A stretch of DNA of 12,224 nt from Candidatus Woesearchaeota archaeon. GTDB taxonomy: Archaea > Nanobdellota > Nanobdellia > Woesearchaeales > J091. Numbering within the stretch: the stretch's first letter is position 1; the number at the start of each line of letters is the position of its first letter. Location of the stretch: the NCBI GenBank assembly GCA_003695045.1, contig RFJB01000041.1, positions 1-12,224 on the forward strand, read 5' to 3'. The position numbers were made by a program, and so were the translations under genes. Shown piece by piece: positions 1 to 6,979 of the stretch. The notes below the pieces were generated by a model. That model made no database searches and was not told where the DNA came from. It saw only the letters and a program-made list of their open reading frames with translations.

Positions 1-159
1 AAAAGAAGGCTTGAAGAAGCATTGATGAACATGTCATCGGAATATCGCGACACAGTTACCGTAGCAAAGACGGTGCCTCCCATAAAGGTTGAAGTGCTTG
101 AGCCCGATACAATGTACGAGGGCACAGGCAAATTCAGAAGGTTCGTGGATGAAAGGTAA
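1..159 (+). CDS. 3' end of an unrecognised protein (partial)
   Basis: The reading frame is open from the first base and ends with TAA at 157-159, giving the last 52 residues of a protein that starts outside the window. The visible tail begins KRRLEEALMN and ends KFRRFVDER. It is charged and soluble-looking, with no membrane segment. I do not recognise the family from so short a piece. Frame choice rests on the continuous open frame and on the hairpin that begins at the stop codon. It converges on the V4R gene that ends at 191. Confidence 0.6.
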   Translation, partial: KRRLEEALMNMSSEYRDTVTVAKTVPPIKVEVLEPDTMYEGTGKFRRFVDER

Positions 160-180
160 GAGACGATCAGAACGTCTCTT
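158..180. terminator. Perfect 8-bp hairpin between convergent genes
   Basis: AAGAGACG (158-165) and CGTCTCTT (173-180) are perfect inverted repeats around a 7-base loop. The left arm includes the last two bases of the upstream stop codon. The element sits in the 31-base gap between two convergent genes. On the plus strand it is followed by a short T-rich stretch (GTGTTTTCCC), so it could act as a terminator or mRNA 3'-end protector, possibly for both strands. The structure is seen; the function is inferred, because archaeal termination relies mainly on T-tracts. Confidence 0.55.
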
Positions 181-190
181 CGTGTTTTCC

Positions 191-814
191 CTACTGCCTC
201 TTCATCGGCACTCCGCCTGATGGGATTGCCTTTTTGGCGTTCTCCCAGATTTCATTCTTGAACCCTTTATTTTTTGTCCCTTCTTTTCCTTCCCTTACTA
301 CAAACTCACATGTCTGGCTCCCCATGGCAATGCACTGAACTTCCTCGCAAACGACATTCTTTATTCCTGTATGCTCTCTAATGAATGCACGCAGTCCTCC
401 GATGAGAAGGTAGTCAATACCTTTCTTCTGTATGCCAAACATTTTCTTGTATTCCCGTGCGAATGTTGATTCGGCAACAAACCTGAATTCTTTCTTCTCA
501 AAATCGCATTTGGTCATTCTTATCTTTCCTGCTCCTATCATCTCAACGTGTCCCAGCTGCATCTTCATGGCTTCGGCCTTCTTGTATCCGAACCTTTTTG
601 TCATCATTCTCGCAGCCATAGCGGTCTGGACCTCAAGAAAGCTTTCCATAATCTCCCTTCCCTTATCTTTCAGAGTGTCTTCAAGGGTCTTCTGGAGTAT
701 TACAAGAGCATTCAAAGAAAAAAGATATGCAGGAGTGTTCATGAGAGTTAATGAGCCGTCCTCTTCATACTTCAGCTTGTTTGCAAAAAGGACCTTTTTC
801 AGGAAAGGGTGCAT
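191..814 (-). CDS. V4R (4-vinyl reductase-type) domain sensor protein
   Basis: A soluble protein of 207 residues. Residues about 60-175 look like a V4R domain, a small-molecule or metal-binding fold found in regulators and in bacteriochlorophyll and phosphonate proteins. The signature is the cysteine cluster C156-x4-C161-x7-C169 within CEEVQCIAMGSQTCEF, with a further C103; these are plausible metal or cofactor ligands. The N-terminal 50 residues and the basic tail after 178 lie outside the core. ATG (812-814) shares one base with the TGA of the upstream KaiC-like gene, and GGGTGAGAG lies just before it, so the two are probably translationally coupled. It is the last gene of a three-gene operon. 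Likely role: ligand-sensing partner of the KaiC-like ATPase. The family assignment is fairly firm; the ligand is unknown. Confidence 0.8.
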   Translation of the reverse strand: MHPFLKKVLFANKLKYEEDGSLTLMNTPAYLFSLNALVILQKTLEDTLKDKGREIMESFLEVQTAMAARMMTKRFGYKKAEAMKMQLGHVEMIGAGKIRMTKCDFEKKEFRFVAESTFAREYKKMFGIQKKGIDYLLIGGLRAFIREHTGIKNVVCEEVQCIAMGSQTCEFVVREGKEGTKNKGFKNEIWENAKKAIPSGGVPMKRQ

Positions 815-1548
815 CAGCTCTCACCCAGTCCAGGATGAACGACAATTCCCTTATGCGTTATTTCCATGGGATGAATGTCAGGGTTGTTCCTGGTTTCGCG
901 CATCTTCCTTATCATGAGGCTTCTTGTGTACTGGCCTGCAATTGCCTCATACATGATGTAGATTATGCCGTCGCACACGAACTCGCTTACGCCGTCGCTT
1001 GATATCTGGCCGTCGACAGTTTGGGATATTATCAGGCTTGTGGTTTCTTTGAGCTGCCTGAGGTCATTTATGAAACCATAAACGAACTTCTTTACTGCCA
1101 TTTCAGTAAGTTCTGATGTCTTAAGATATGTTGTCGGAGTGTTTATTGCAAGAGAGCTTATGGAGTCAAGAACCAGACGCCTTATTTTTCCTTTCTTTGC
1201 CTTTCTTACTATGTCCTGCACTGTCCTCTCTGTTATGCTTTTTATCCCTATCTCCATAACTTCAAGAAGGCCTTTTTTTTCGAGTTCTTTGAAATCCCAC
1301 CCAAACTGCATTGCCTGATTTATCAGGGCATCCTTCTTTTCTTCCAAAGTGACATAAAGTCCTCTCTCTCCGAACTTTGAAGCACCATTGTAGAGGTATT
1401 CCATCGCGAATATGCTTTTTCCTGTGCCAGGAGTTCCGCTCAGCAGAATTATCTTGCCCTCTTTGAATCCACCTTCAATTAGTTCATCAAACCCTTTAAT
1501 GCCCGTTTTTATTATCACGCTCTCCATCTTCTTTTTCGTTCTTTTCAT
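814..1548 (-). CDS. KaiC-like RecA-superfamily ATPase (single domain)
   Basis: A protein of 244 residues, the length of a single-domain archaeal KaiC/RadA-like ATPase. Walker A is GTPGTGKS (38-45), the paired glutamates typical of KaiC are E69-E70 (YVTLEE), and Walker B is RRLVLDS with D128. The opening GIKGFDELIEGGF is the classic start of the KaiC domain. All residues needed for ATP binding and hydrolysis seem present, so activity is likely. In Archaea such proteins act as ATP-dependent signalling modules rather than clock parts. The start at 1548 is supported by the GGAGGT at 1554-1559, five bases upstream; an internal ATG at residue 8 is less well placed. It sits between an AbrB-like gene (32-base gap) and a V4R gene (one-base overlap), which suggests a stoichiometric partner set. 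Confidence 0.9.
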   Translation of the reverse strand: MKRTKKKMESVIIKTGIKGFDELIEGGFKEGKIILLSGTPGTGKSIFAMEYLYNGASKFGERGLYVTLEEKKDALINQAMQFGWDFKELEKKGLLEVMEIGIKSITERTVQDIVRKAKKGKIRRLVLDSISSLAINTPTTYLKTSELTEMAVKKFVYGFINDLRQLKETTSLIISQTVDGQISSDGVSEFVCDGIIYIMYEAIAGQYTRSLMIRKMRETRNNPDIHPMEITHKGIVVHPGLGES

Positions 1549-1553
1549 TCTCG

Positions 1554-1559
1554 ACCTCC
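1554..1559 (-). promoter_or_regulatory. Ribosome binding site GGAGGT deciding the KaiC-like start
   Basis: On the minus strand GGAGGT lies five bases before the ATG at 1546-1548. It favours that start over the in-frame ATG seven codons further in. Confidence 0.75.
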
Positions 1560-1580
1560 GTTTTGCGGATTTTTACATTA

Positions 1581-1877
1581 TCACATCTTCTCTACAATGT
1601 AGAGAAAGAGCGTGTTCTTCTTGGTGTCTATGCGCTGGCATTTTACCTTTGAGCCGGCATTCAGATGGGACCTCAACTCTTTGGGAATAAGGAAATATCT
1701 TGTGGCTCCATTTTGGCCGCGCTGGGCTATTCGCGATTTGGTTTCTGCAGCGTCCTCAGCAAAGACATACACCTTGTCCATGTGGCCCTTCAGGTTGAGG
1801 GCCTCTTCATATTCCATAAGAATCTCCATCACGACATGGTCACTGTCCTTTGCTACTGTACTTAATACAGTCCCCAT
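1581..1877 (-). CDS. AbrB/SpoVT-like small DNA-binding protein (putative)
   Basis: A protein of 98 residues. The C-terminal half, RGQNGATRYFLIPKELRSHL (53-72) followed by KVKCQRIDTKKNTLFLYIVEK, has the strand-turn-helix-strand pattern of a swapped-hairpin AbrB-type domain: 'YFLIPKELR' matches the usual IPKxLR core. The N-terminal half (1-50) is a separate acidic segment. I recall similar small proteins in DPANN-type genomes, but have not checked this. It is the first gene of the operon with the KaiC-like ATPase and V4R protein, so it may be the DNA-binding output or autoregulator of that set. The ATG start has a GAGAGGT-type site 10 bases upstream and a TATA-like box at 1900-1907. The fold assignment is moderate; DNA binding is inferred. 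Confidence 0.6.
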   Translation of the reverse strand: MGTVLSTVAKDSDHVVMEILMEYEEALNLKGHMDKVYVFAEDAAETKSRIAQRGQNGATRYFLIPKELRSHLNAGSKVKCQRIDTKKNTLFLYIVEKM

Positions 1878-1899
1878 AAAGATGCTTACCTCTCCTTTC

Positions 1900-1907
1900 T
1901 ATTTAAA
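1900..1907 (-). promoter_or_regulatory. TATA-like box for the AbrB-KaiC-V4R operon
   Basis: The minus strand reads TTTAAATA here, preceded by a purine-rich AAAAAAAG run that resembles an archaeal BRE. A start about 26 bases from the box centre would fall near 1878, at the ATG. That conflicts with use of the GAGGT site upstream of the ATG, so the actual transcript start may differ. Confidence 0.4.
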
Positions 1908-2074
1908 CTTTTTTTACGTCTTTTTAGTACTTTCTGACGATTTTTTACATCAAAACAACATTTCTTGTCTTTTTTGCCCTTTTGGTTCCTCATAAAAACA
2001 GGTTCTTCTCCAATTTCGTTACTACATCTTCTTTTATGTTTAGTTGTTATAGTAACCTTTTGTCTGCTTATTCA

Positions 2075-2082
2075 TTTTATAT
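2075..2082 (+). promoter_or_regulatory. TATA-like box for the PAS-kinase operon
   Basis: TTTTATAT lies with its centre about 26 bases before the GTG at 2105. If used, transcription would begin at or beside that start codon, giving a leaderless mRNA, which fits the lack of any ribosome binding site there. A second AT-rich stretch (AATAATTATA, 2091-2100) could instead serve the ATG at 2126. Confidence 0.4.
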
Positions 2083-2104
2083 GTAAACCAAATAATTATA
2101 ACCT

Positions 2105-3481
2105 GTGCTTAAGAAGTTTTTCCCGATGCCCGGGAAAAAGCAAAGACCTGCCAAAAAAAGAGGTGCGCAGAAGCAGAAACGGATTTCAAACACCCAGTCG
2201 GAGCCCTCCGATGAGTTGTATCAAGAGCTTCTCCAAGCATACAAGAACGCTTCCCCTGCAGCCATGTTCATTCTGGACAAATACACCTTTACAGACATAA
2301 ACAGGGAAGCGCTCTCTCTTTTCTCATGCGCAAAGGATGACATTCTCGGAAAGCACCCCTGGGATATCTCGCCTCCTAAACAGCCGGACGGAACATCATC
2401 CCTCAGGAAGGCAAAAGCGCACATTGATGCCGCACTCTCAGGCAAACCGCAGATGTTTGAATGGGTTCACAGGAGAAAAGACGGCACTGACTTCACTGCT
2501 CTGGTCCGCCTCAGGAGGGCGAAAATCAGCGGAAAAGTCAAGGTCTTTGCCTCAGTCCAGGATCTCAGCGATATCGTTCGCACACGCGAAGAACTCCGCA
2601 TCCTCTGGAGCGCGGTGAGAAACAGCAAATTATCATTCCTGATAACAGACGCCGACGAGAAGATAATCTACGCGAATCCATTTGCCTCCAAACTGACCGG
2701 CTATTCAAAATCCGAGATTCTCGGCAGCACGCCGAGAATATTCAAGAGCGGGCTGACTCCCAGGGAAACATACGAAGAAATGTGGTCAACCCTCAGGAAG
2801 GGAAGGTCATGGCACGGCGTTTTCATAAACAGGAAAAAGAGCGGAAAATTGTTCTATGAGGATGCTGTTATCATACCTGTTCTGTCCAAAGAAGGAACCC
2901 TTACTCATTATGTTGCTTTGAAACAGGACATAACGCCAAGAATTCTTCTTCAGAAGAAAATAGAAAAGAATCAAAAGCTCCTTGAGTCGTATCTTGAGCT
3001 CATCCCCCTAATGGTTGTTGTCCTTGACAGAAAGGGAAAAATAAGGTTTCTCAACAAGGCGGGCGGCGAAATCCTCAAAGCGAACCCCGCCGAATGCATT
3101 GGAAAGGACTGGTTTTCTCTCTTTATACCAAAGAACGAAAGGGCGGAACTGAAGCGGTACTTCAAACAGCTTCTTTCACAATCCGGCGCGGACCACGACA
3201 GGGTTCTCTCTCATGAAAATCCGGTGCTGACGACAACAGGAGAGAAACGGATGATAAGATGGAACAACCGCCTCTGGTTTGACGAGGGCGAACTGAAAAG
3301 GATTATTGCCGTAGGCGAGGACATAACAGGAAAGAAGCGCGCGGAGGAGGAACTCAGGAAACGCTATGAGGAACTTGAGGTCTTCAAGAAGGTCTCGGTT
3401 GAGCGCGAACTCAAGATGATATCACTCGAGAAGGAGATTGAGAAACTCAGGAAGAAACTCAGCAGAAAAGGCAGGCGGTGA
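2105..3481 (+). CDS. Triple-PAS sensor protein with C-terminal coiled coil, no kinase domain
   Basis: A cytoplasmic protein of 458 residues. After a basic N-terminal tail it carries three PAS-type sensory domains at about 38-158, 164-282 and 292-410. Each closes with the usual strand plus D-[IL] linker (SVQDLSDI, ALKQDITPR, VGEDITGKK). Residues 408-455 form a charged coiled coil containing VERELKMISLEKEIEKL, a tail often seen at the end of PAS proteins. No HisKA, HATPase, GGDEF or other output domain follows. It therefore probably works by protein contact, most likely with the kinase encoded seven bases downstream. The start is uncertain: GTG 2105 directly follows an in-frame TAA and suits a leaderless transcript, while ATG 2126 is the alternative. 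Ligand unknown. Confidence 0.85.
   Translation: MLKKFFPMPGKKQRPAKKRGAQKQKRISNTQSEPSDELYQELLQAYKNASPAAMFILDKYTFTDINREALSLFSCAKDDILGKHPWDISPPKQPDGTSSLRKAKAHIDAALSGKPQMFEWVHRRKDGTDFTALVRLRRAKISGKVKVFASVQDLSDIVRTREELRILWSAVRNSKLSFLITDADEKIIYANPFASKLTGYSKSEILGSTPRIFKSGLTPRETYEEMWSTLRKGRSWHGVFINRKKSGKLFYEDAVIIPVLSKEGTLTHYVALKQDITPRILLQKKIEKNQKLLESYLELIPLMVVVLDRKGKIRFLNKAGGEILKANPAECIGKDWFSLFIPKNERAELKRYFKQLLSQSGADHDRVLSHENPVLTTTGEKRMIRWNNRLWFDEGELKRIIAVGEDITGKKRAEEELRKRYEELEVFKKVSVERELKMISLEKEIEKLRKKLSRKGRR
3474..3481 (+). promoter_or_regulatory. Ribosome binding site GGCGGTGA for the histidine kinase
   Basis: GGCGGTGA overlaps the stop codon of the PAS gene and lies seven bases before the kinase ATG at 3489, which ties the two genes together in translation. 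Confidence 0.6.
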
Positions 3482-3488
3482 ATGACAA

Positions 3489-6056
3489 ATGTTTGCTCCG
3501 AACTGGTATATGATTCTGGCGTTTCACATAGTCCTCTTTGACTTTTACTTCATATACCTCCTCATGCGCTCGGACGTGAAGAAGCGCGAGAAATCATTCC
3601 TTCTTGCGGCAACTGTCATGATAATACTCTGGCAGTCAGCCAAGGCAGCATCTCTCTCATTTTCAGACGCGGCAGGCGCGCTTGCCTTAGCAAAGCTTTC
3701 CAAGATTCCGCCCCTGTTCATGGTGGCATTCGTTCTTCTCTTCGTGAGAGAGCACATTGGAAAGAAGAATTCATCATTGCATGAAAGCATTTTTTACTCT
3801 CTTGCAGGCATAATGTCACTTGTTGCAGCTTTCACTGACGGGGTGGTTTCCCCTCCTGTCCAATTTATGGCATGGGGCAGTTATCCTTCGTCCGGCGCTC
3901 TTTCCCCTGCCTACGCGCTTCTGCTGATTTTCTTCTTCGGAGCATCGCTGCTTGAACTCTTGCGCGCCTATCTCAGGTCGTCGGGCGCCGAAAAAAAACG
4001 GCTGAAACGCCTGTTCCTCTTTCTGCTAACCTCTTCTTCCCTTGGATTGATTACCGATACCCTGCTTCCGCTTGCGGGGTATCCCGTGCCGCCGCTTGGC
4101 GGCCTTATGTCTTCCCTCTTTTTGGGAGGCGTTGTCCTGCTCATCTCAAACACAGGACTTTCAGAGCATTCAAAACCGGCCCACCTTTCGGACGCGTTCA
4201 TCGCGTCATCCCTCATCGCATTCTTCGTGCTCTCTCTTACCACTCTGAGCGCTACCGCGCACTATCAGGGAAAAACCGCAAGGCAAATGCTTTCCTCAGT
4301 TCACAACTTTGAGTTTTCGCTTGTCGAGAACAACCTGCGATGGCACACCCAGGAGTTTTCTGAATACCTTGAACAGGTCCGTCTCAATAAGAACATTGAA
4401 GAGCTGCAGGTTCCGTCTTCAAGAGGACACCTTCTGTTAAGAATAACCCACTCTGAAGAGGACTTCCTTTCTGCTACCGACTGCTATTTTGAGCAGCCCC
4501 CCTCTGATTCGGAAAAGCGGGCGGAATACTTTTTTTCATGGGCGCACTGCTCCGGCTCAAATGAGTTTGTTCTCGCATCGCTTGTCGGGAAGAATGGCGG
4601 CGGCGAAATCTACGCTTTCTTCCCCTTTGACGCGACCGGCCTCATAAACAGGGAACTTCAAAACACGACCTTCCGAAACTGGGTTTCACTATCACTCTTC
4701 CTTCCAAAAGCAGAAATCTCCGTCCGGAGAAACGGAACCTTTGCGCCGGTGCCCTTTGCCGGGCATGATGTCCCGTGCCGGCAGGAATTTCTGGAAAGGG
4801 CTTCTGACCACGGCTTAGGCATAATAATCTCCAGAAAATTCATTCCTGAATTCTCTGCGTGCGTTGAAGTGGCGACTCCTCTTGATGTTTATTATTCTTT
4901 CTCTTCCGAGTGGTACCGGACATACGCCTTTGTTTCGTCCGCAGTCCTCGTTATTCTTGCGGCACTCTCCGTATTTGTAGCGCGTAGAATCTCCAGACCC
5001 CTCCCCGGAATTCTTGACACTCTGGCTTCGTTCGCTTCCGGCAATTTCGGCGTGAGAATGCCTGTCAAAGGCGTCTATGAGTTCCGGATGTTTGCTTCCA
5101 GTTTCAACAAAATGGCGAGGGATGTGGAAGACATTTACCGCGAACTTGAATCATACAGAGGAACTCTTGAAAAGAAGGTTGAGCAGAAGACGAGGCAGCT
5201 CAAGAAGAAAGTGCTTGAAGCCCAGCAGTCCAGCCAGGCGGTGCTTCATGTCCTCAAAGATGTTCTTAAGGCAAGGGAGGAGCTGAAGAAAAGCCAGAAG
5301 AAGCTCCTCATAGCAAACAGGCAGTTGAAAGCGCTCGACAAGAAGAAAGGCGAATTCATGAACATTGCAGCCCACGAACTCAAAACGCCGTTGATTCCCA
5401 TAGTCGCATACACAGAAATAATCCTCAAAAGCTCAAAACTCACTCCCGAGGACAGGCACCGGCTTGAAATAGTGCTCTCCAGCGCCAAACGGCTTCAGCG
5501 CCTCGTCCAGGACGTTCTTGACATAAACAAGCTTGAATCAGGAATCATGAAATTCAAGATGGAGCCGTTTGACATTGCCTCAGAGATACGCAAGATTGCC
5601 GAGGGATACGAGCCGGATATAACGGCAAAAGGCGTCAAGCTTATAAAGCACATTCCCTCTAAGCCAATTATGGTTATGGGGGACTACCAACGCCTTAACC
5701 AGGTTTTCGCGAACCTCCTGGACAACGCGTACAAGTTCACAGAGAAGGGCAGCATAACTGTTCGCGTAACCAGGGAGAAGAAAAAAGTGTGGGTGTATGT
5801 CAAGGACACGGGAATGGGCATATCAAAGGAGGACCAGAGCAAAGTGTTCACAAAGTTCTTCCAGGCGGACACCTCGCTGAGAAGAAAGCAGGGCGGCACA
5901 GGACTCGGTCTTTCAATCTGCAGGAACATAGTGAGGCACCACGGAGGCGACATCTACTTTTCATCCACGCTTGGAAAAGGAACAACTTTCTATTACTTCG
6001 TCCCCGTGTTAAGGAGGGATTCAAATGCCGAAAAAGAAGGAAATACTGGTAGTTGA
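3489..6056 (+). CDS. Membrane histidine kinase: 7TM region, extracytoplasmic sensor, HAMP, HisKA, HATPase
   Basis: A protein of 855 residues that autophosphorylates on histidine. The N-terminal part (about 7-221) has seven hydrophobic segments, like the 7TM input region of some archaeal and bacterial kinases. An eighth segment (236-254) leads into an external domain of about 220 residues (255-476), then a ninth (477-498). A HAMP-like linker (499-550) and long coiled coil (550-620) follow. The HisKA H-box is MNIAAHELKTPLIP, with phosphoacceptor H629. The ATPase domain has the N box NLLDNAYKF (N742, N746), G1 DTGMGI (773-778), F box around 787-792 and G2 GGTGLGLSI (802-810). All catalytic motifs are intact. 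Its 3' end overlaps the response regulator by 32 bases, so the two are cognate. The combination of two membrane input modules in one chain is unusual. Confidence 0.92.
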   Translation: MFAPNWYMILAFHIVLFDFYFIYLLMRSDVKKREKSFLLAATVMIILWQSAKAASLSFSDAAGALALAKLSKIPPLFMVAFVLLFVREHIGKKNSSLHESIFYSLAGIMSLVAAFTDGVVSPPVQFMAWGSYPSSGALSPAYALLLIFFFGASLLELLRAYLRSSGAEKKRLKRLFLFLLTSSSLGLITDTLLPLAGYPVPPLGGLMSSLFLGGVVLLISNTGLSEHSKPAHLSDAFIASSLIAFFVLSLTTLSATAHYQGKTARQMLSSVHNFEFSLVENNLRWHTQEFSEYLEQVRLNKNIEELQVPSSRGHLLLRITHSEEDFLSATDCYFEQPPSDSEKRAEYFFSWAHCSGSNEFVLASLVGKNGGGEIYAFFPFDATGLINRELQNTTFRNWVSLSLFLPKAEISVRRNGTFAPVPFAGHDVPCRQEFLERASDHGLGIIISRKFIPEFSACVEVATPLDVYYSFSSEWYRTYAFVSSAVLVILAALSVFVARRISRPLPGILDTLASFASGNFGVRMPVKGVYEFRMFASSFNKMARDVEDIYRELESYRGTLEKKVEQKTRQLKKKVLEAQQSSQAVLHVLKDVLKAREELKKSQKKLLIANRQLKALDKKKGEFMNIAAHELKTPLIPIVAYTEIILKSSKLTPEDRHRLEIVLSSAKRLQRLVQDVLDINKLESGIMKFKMEPFDIASEIRKIAEGYEPDITAKGVKLIKHIPSKPIMVMGDYQRLNQVFANLLDNAYKFTEKGSITVRVTREKKKVWVYVKDTGMGISKEDQSKVFTKFFQADTSLRRKQGGTGLGLSICRNIVRHHGGDIYFSSTLGKGTTFYYFVPVLRRDSNAEKEGNTGS
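6012..6017 (+). promoter_or_regulatory. Ribosome binding site AGGAGG inside the kinase gene
   Basis: AGGAGG lies seven bases before the ATG at 6025 and within the last codons of the kinase. It confirms the response regulator start despite the 32-base overlap. Confidence 0.75.
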
Positions 6057-6396
6057 TGACGAGCCAATAACTGTCGAGCTGCTTGAGGACATCCTCTCTC
6101 ATGCCGGCTTCTCAGTGAGGAAGGCATACAACGGAAAGGAATGCCTTTCTGCTGTCAAGAAGAAGATGCCAGACCTCATACTGCTGGACATAATGATGCC
6201 CGACATGTCCGGCTGGGATGTTTTCACGCGTCTTCAGCAGGAATATAAGGACAAGGTGAAGGTAATCTTTGTGAGCGCCATAGAGGTCTCGCAGGAACGC
6301 CTTGAAGCGCTGAAGAATCACGGGCTGAAGGACTACATAACAAAGCCGTTTGAGCCGGACGACCTTCTTCAGCGCGTCCAAAAAGCGCTTGAATGA
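6025..6396 (+). CDS. Single-domain response regulator (receiver only)
   Basis: A CheY-like receiver of 123 residues with no output domain. Acidic pocket residues D11 and D12 (VVDDEP), phosphoacceptor D55 (LILLDIMMPD), S84 (FVSA) and K107 (TKPF) are all in place, so it should accept phosphate from the adjacent kinase. As the chain ends with the receiver fold, signalling must go through a partner protein. The nearest candidates are the P-loop-less KaiC-like protein 22 bases downstream and the two KaiC-like ATPases in flanking operons. The start is fixed by AGGAGG at 6012-6017. Confidence 0.93.
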   Translation: MPKKKEILVVDDEPITVELLEDILSHAGFSVRKAYNGKECLSAVKKKMPDLILLDIMMPDMSGWDVFTRLQQEYKDKVKVIFVSAIEVSQERLEALKNHGLKDYITKPFEPDDLLQRVQKALE

Positions 6397-6407
6397 CTGG
6401 CATTGAA

Positions 6408-6412
6408 AGGTG
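6408..6412 (+). promoter_or_regulatory. Ribosome binding site AGGTG selecting ATG 6419
   Basis: AGGTG lies six bases before ATG 6419. The earlier in-frame GTG at 6410 overlaps this site itself and has no ribosome binding site of its own, so the ATG is preferred. Confidence 0.6.
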
Positions 6413-6418
6413 TGCCGT

Positions 6419-6979
6419 ATGGATGTGTGCGAAAAACTAAAGGGTTTGGGCGAAAATTACTCAGCCCTGATTGTGACGCCCATATCTCTTCTAAAGGATG
6501 AACTGCTCCATGTCGTGCGCAAAGCGACAGGCACAGGACTTCCGATACTCCTTCTTACCCTTAACAAGCCGCAGGAGGCGCTTGACGAGCAGTTCAGGGC
6601 AGAGGGCATTGACACTTCAAAAATCCTTTATGTTGACTGCATCGCCAAGTCCCTTGGCACGGTAACAAGAAAGAAGAACGTGATTCACATAGAGCACGCA
6701 TCAGACCTGACTTCCATAAACATCGCGGTCTCGGAATTTATTGAGAAGATAAAAACCGAAAAGTTCATCATAATTGATGCGCTCGCAACCCTCCTCATCT
6801 ACAATTCAGAAGACATGGTGGTAAAGTTTGTAAGGTCTGTCGTGCAGTCGGCAAGGGGCTCGCGGTTAATCTGCTTCACCCCCAGCGCGAAGGGCTTGTC
6901 TTTCATAGAGAAGATAAGCGTTTATTTTGACGAGGTTGTCGACCTGTCGGCTGAAGAGAATGCTTCTCAGAGCAGATAG
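6419..6979 (+). CDS. KaiC/RecA-like protein lacking a P-loop (putative signalling partner)
   Basis: A protein of 186 residues. It has the alternating strand and helix pattern of a RecA-like core: ALIVTP (16-21), PILLLTLNKPQEAL (42-55), the GIDTSKILYVDCI segment (63-75), then EKFIIIDALATLLIYN (114-129), whose hhhhD (D120) resembles Walker B, then SRLICFTPS. There is no Walker A GxxxxGK[ST] and the KaiC glutamate pair is replaced by LNKP. It is therefore probably unable to hydrolyse ATP. The 'TLNKP..L...GID.SKI..VDC' pattern resembles inactivated KaiC-like proteins I associate with archaeal two-component genes. It is the last gene of the kinase operon (22-base gap), so it may be the receiver's target. 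Its end overlaps the opposite-strand KaiC-like gene by 13 bases. Confidence 0.65.
   Translation: MDVCEKLKGLGENYSALIVTPISLLKDELLHVVRKATGTGLPILLLTLNKPQEALDEQFRAEGIDTSKILYVDCIAKSLGTVTRKKNVIHIEHASDLTSINIAVSEFIEKIKTEKFIIIDALATLLIYNSEDMVVKFVRSVVQSARGSRLICFTPSAKGLSFIEKISVYFDEVVDLSAEENASQSR

Larger units (their letters stand above)
1878..2104. other. Divergent AT-rich intergenic control region
   Basis: This 227-base gap separates the minus-strand AbrB-KaiC-V4R operon from the plus-strand PAS-kinase operon. It is very AT-rich, with several T runs on the plus strand, and no open frame of convincing length. It contains the candidate TATA boxes at 1900-1907 (minus) and 2075-2082 (plus) and one GTAAACC (2083-2089) also found near the Lrp gene. 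The shared region means both operons could be co-regulated. Confidence 0.6.

Noticed and set aside
432..917. 161-residue plus-strand open frame
   Set aside because: Antisense shadow of the V4R and KaiC-like genes, with no ribosome binding site or recognisable domain.
814..1548. Circadian clock KaiC
   Set aside because: Only one ATPase domain is present and no KaiA or KaiB gene is nearby; the archaeal single-domain signalling family fits better. The same applies to 6967-7698.
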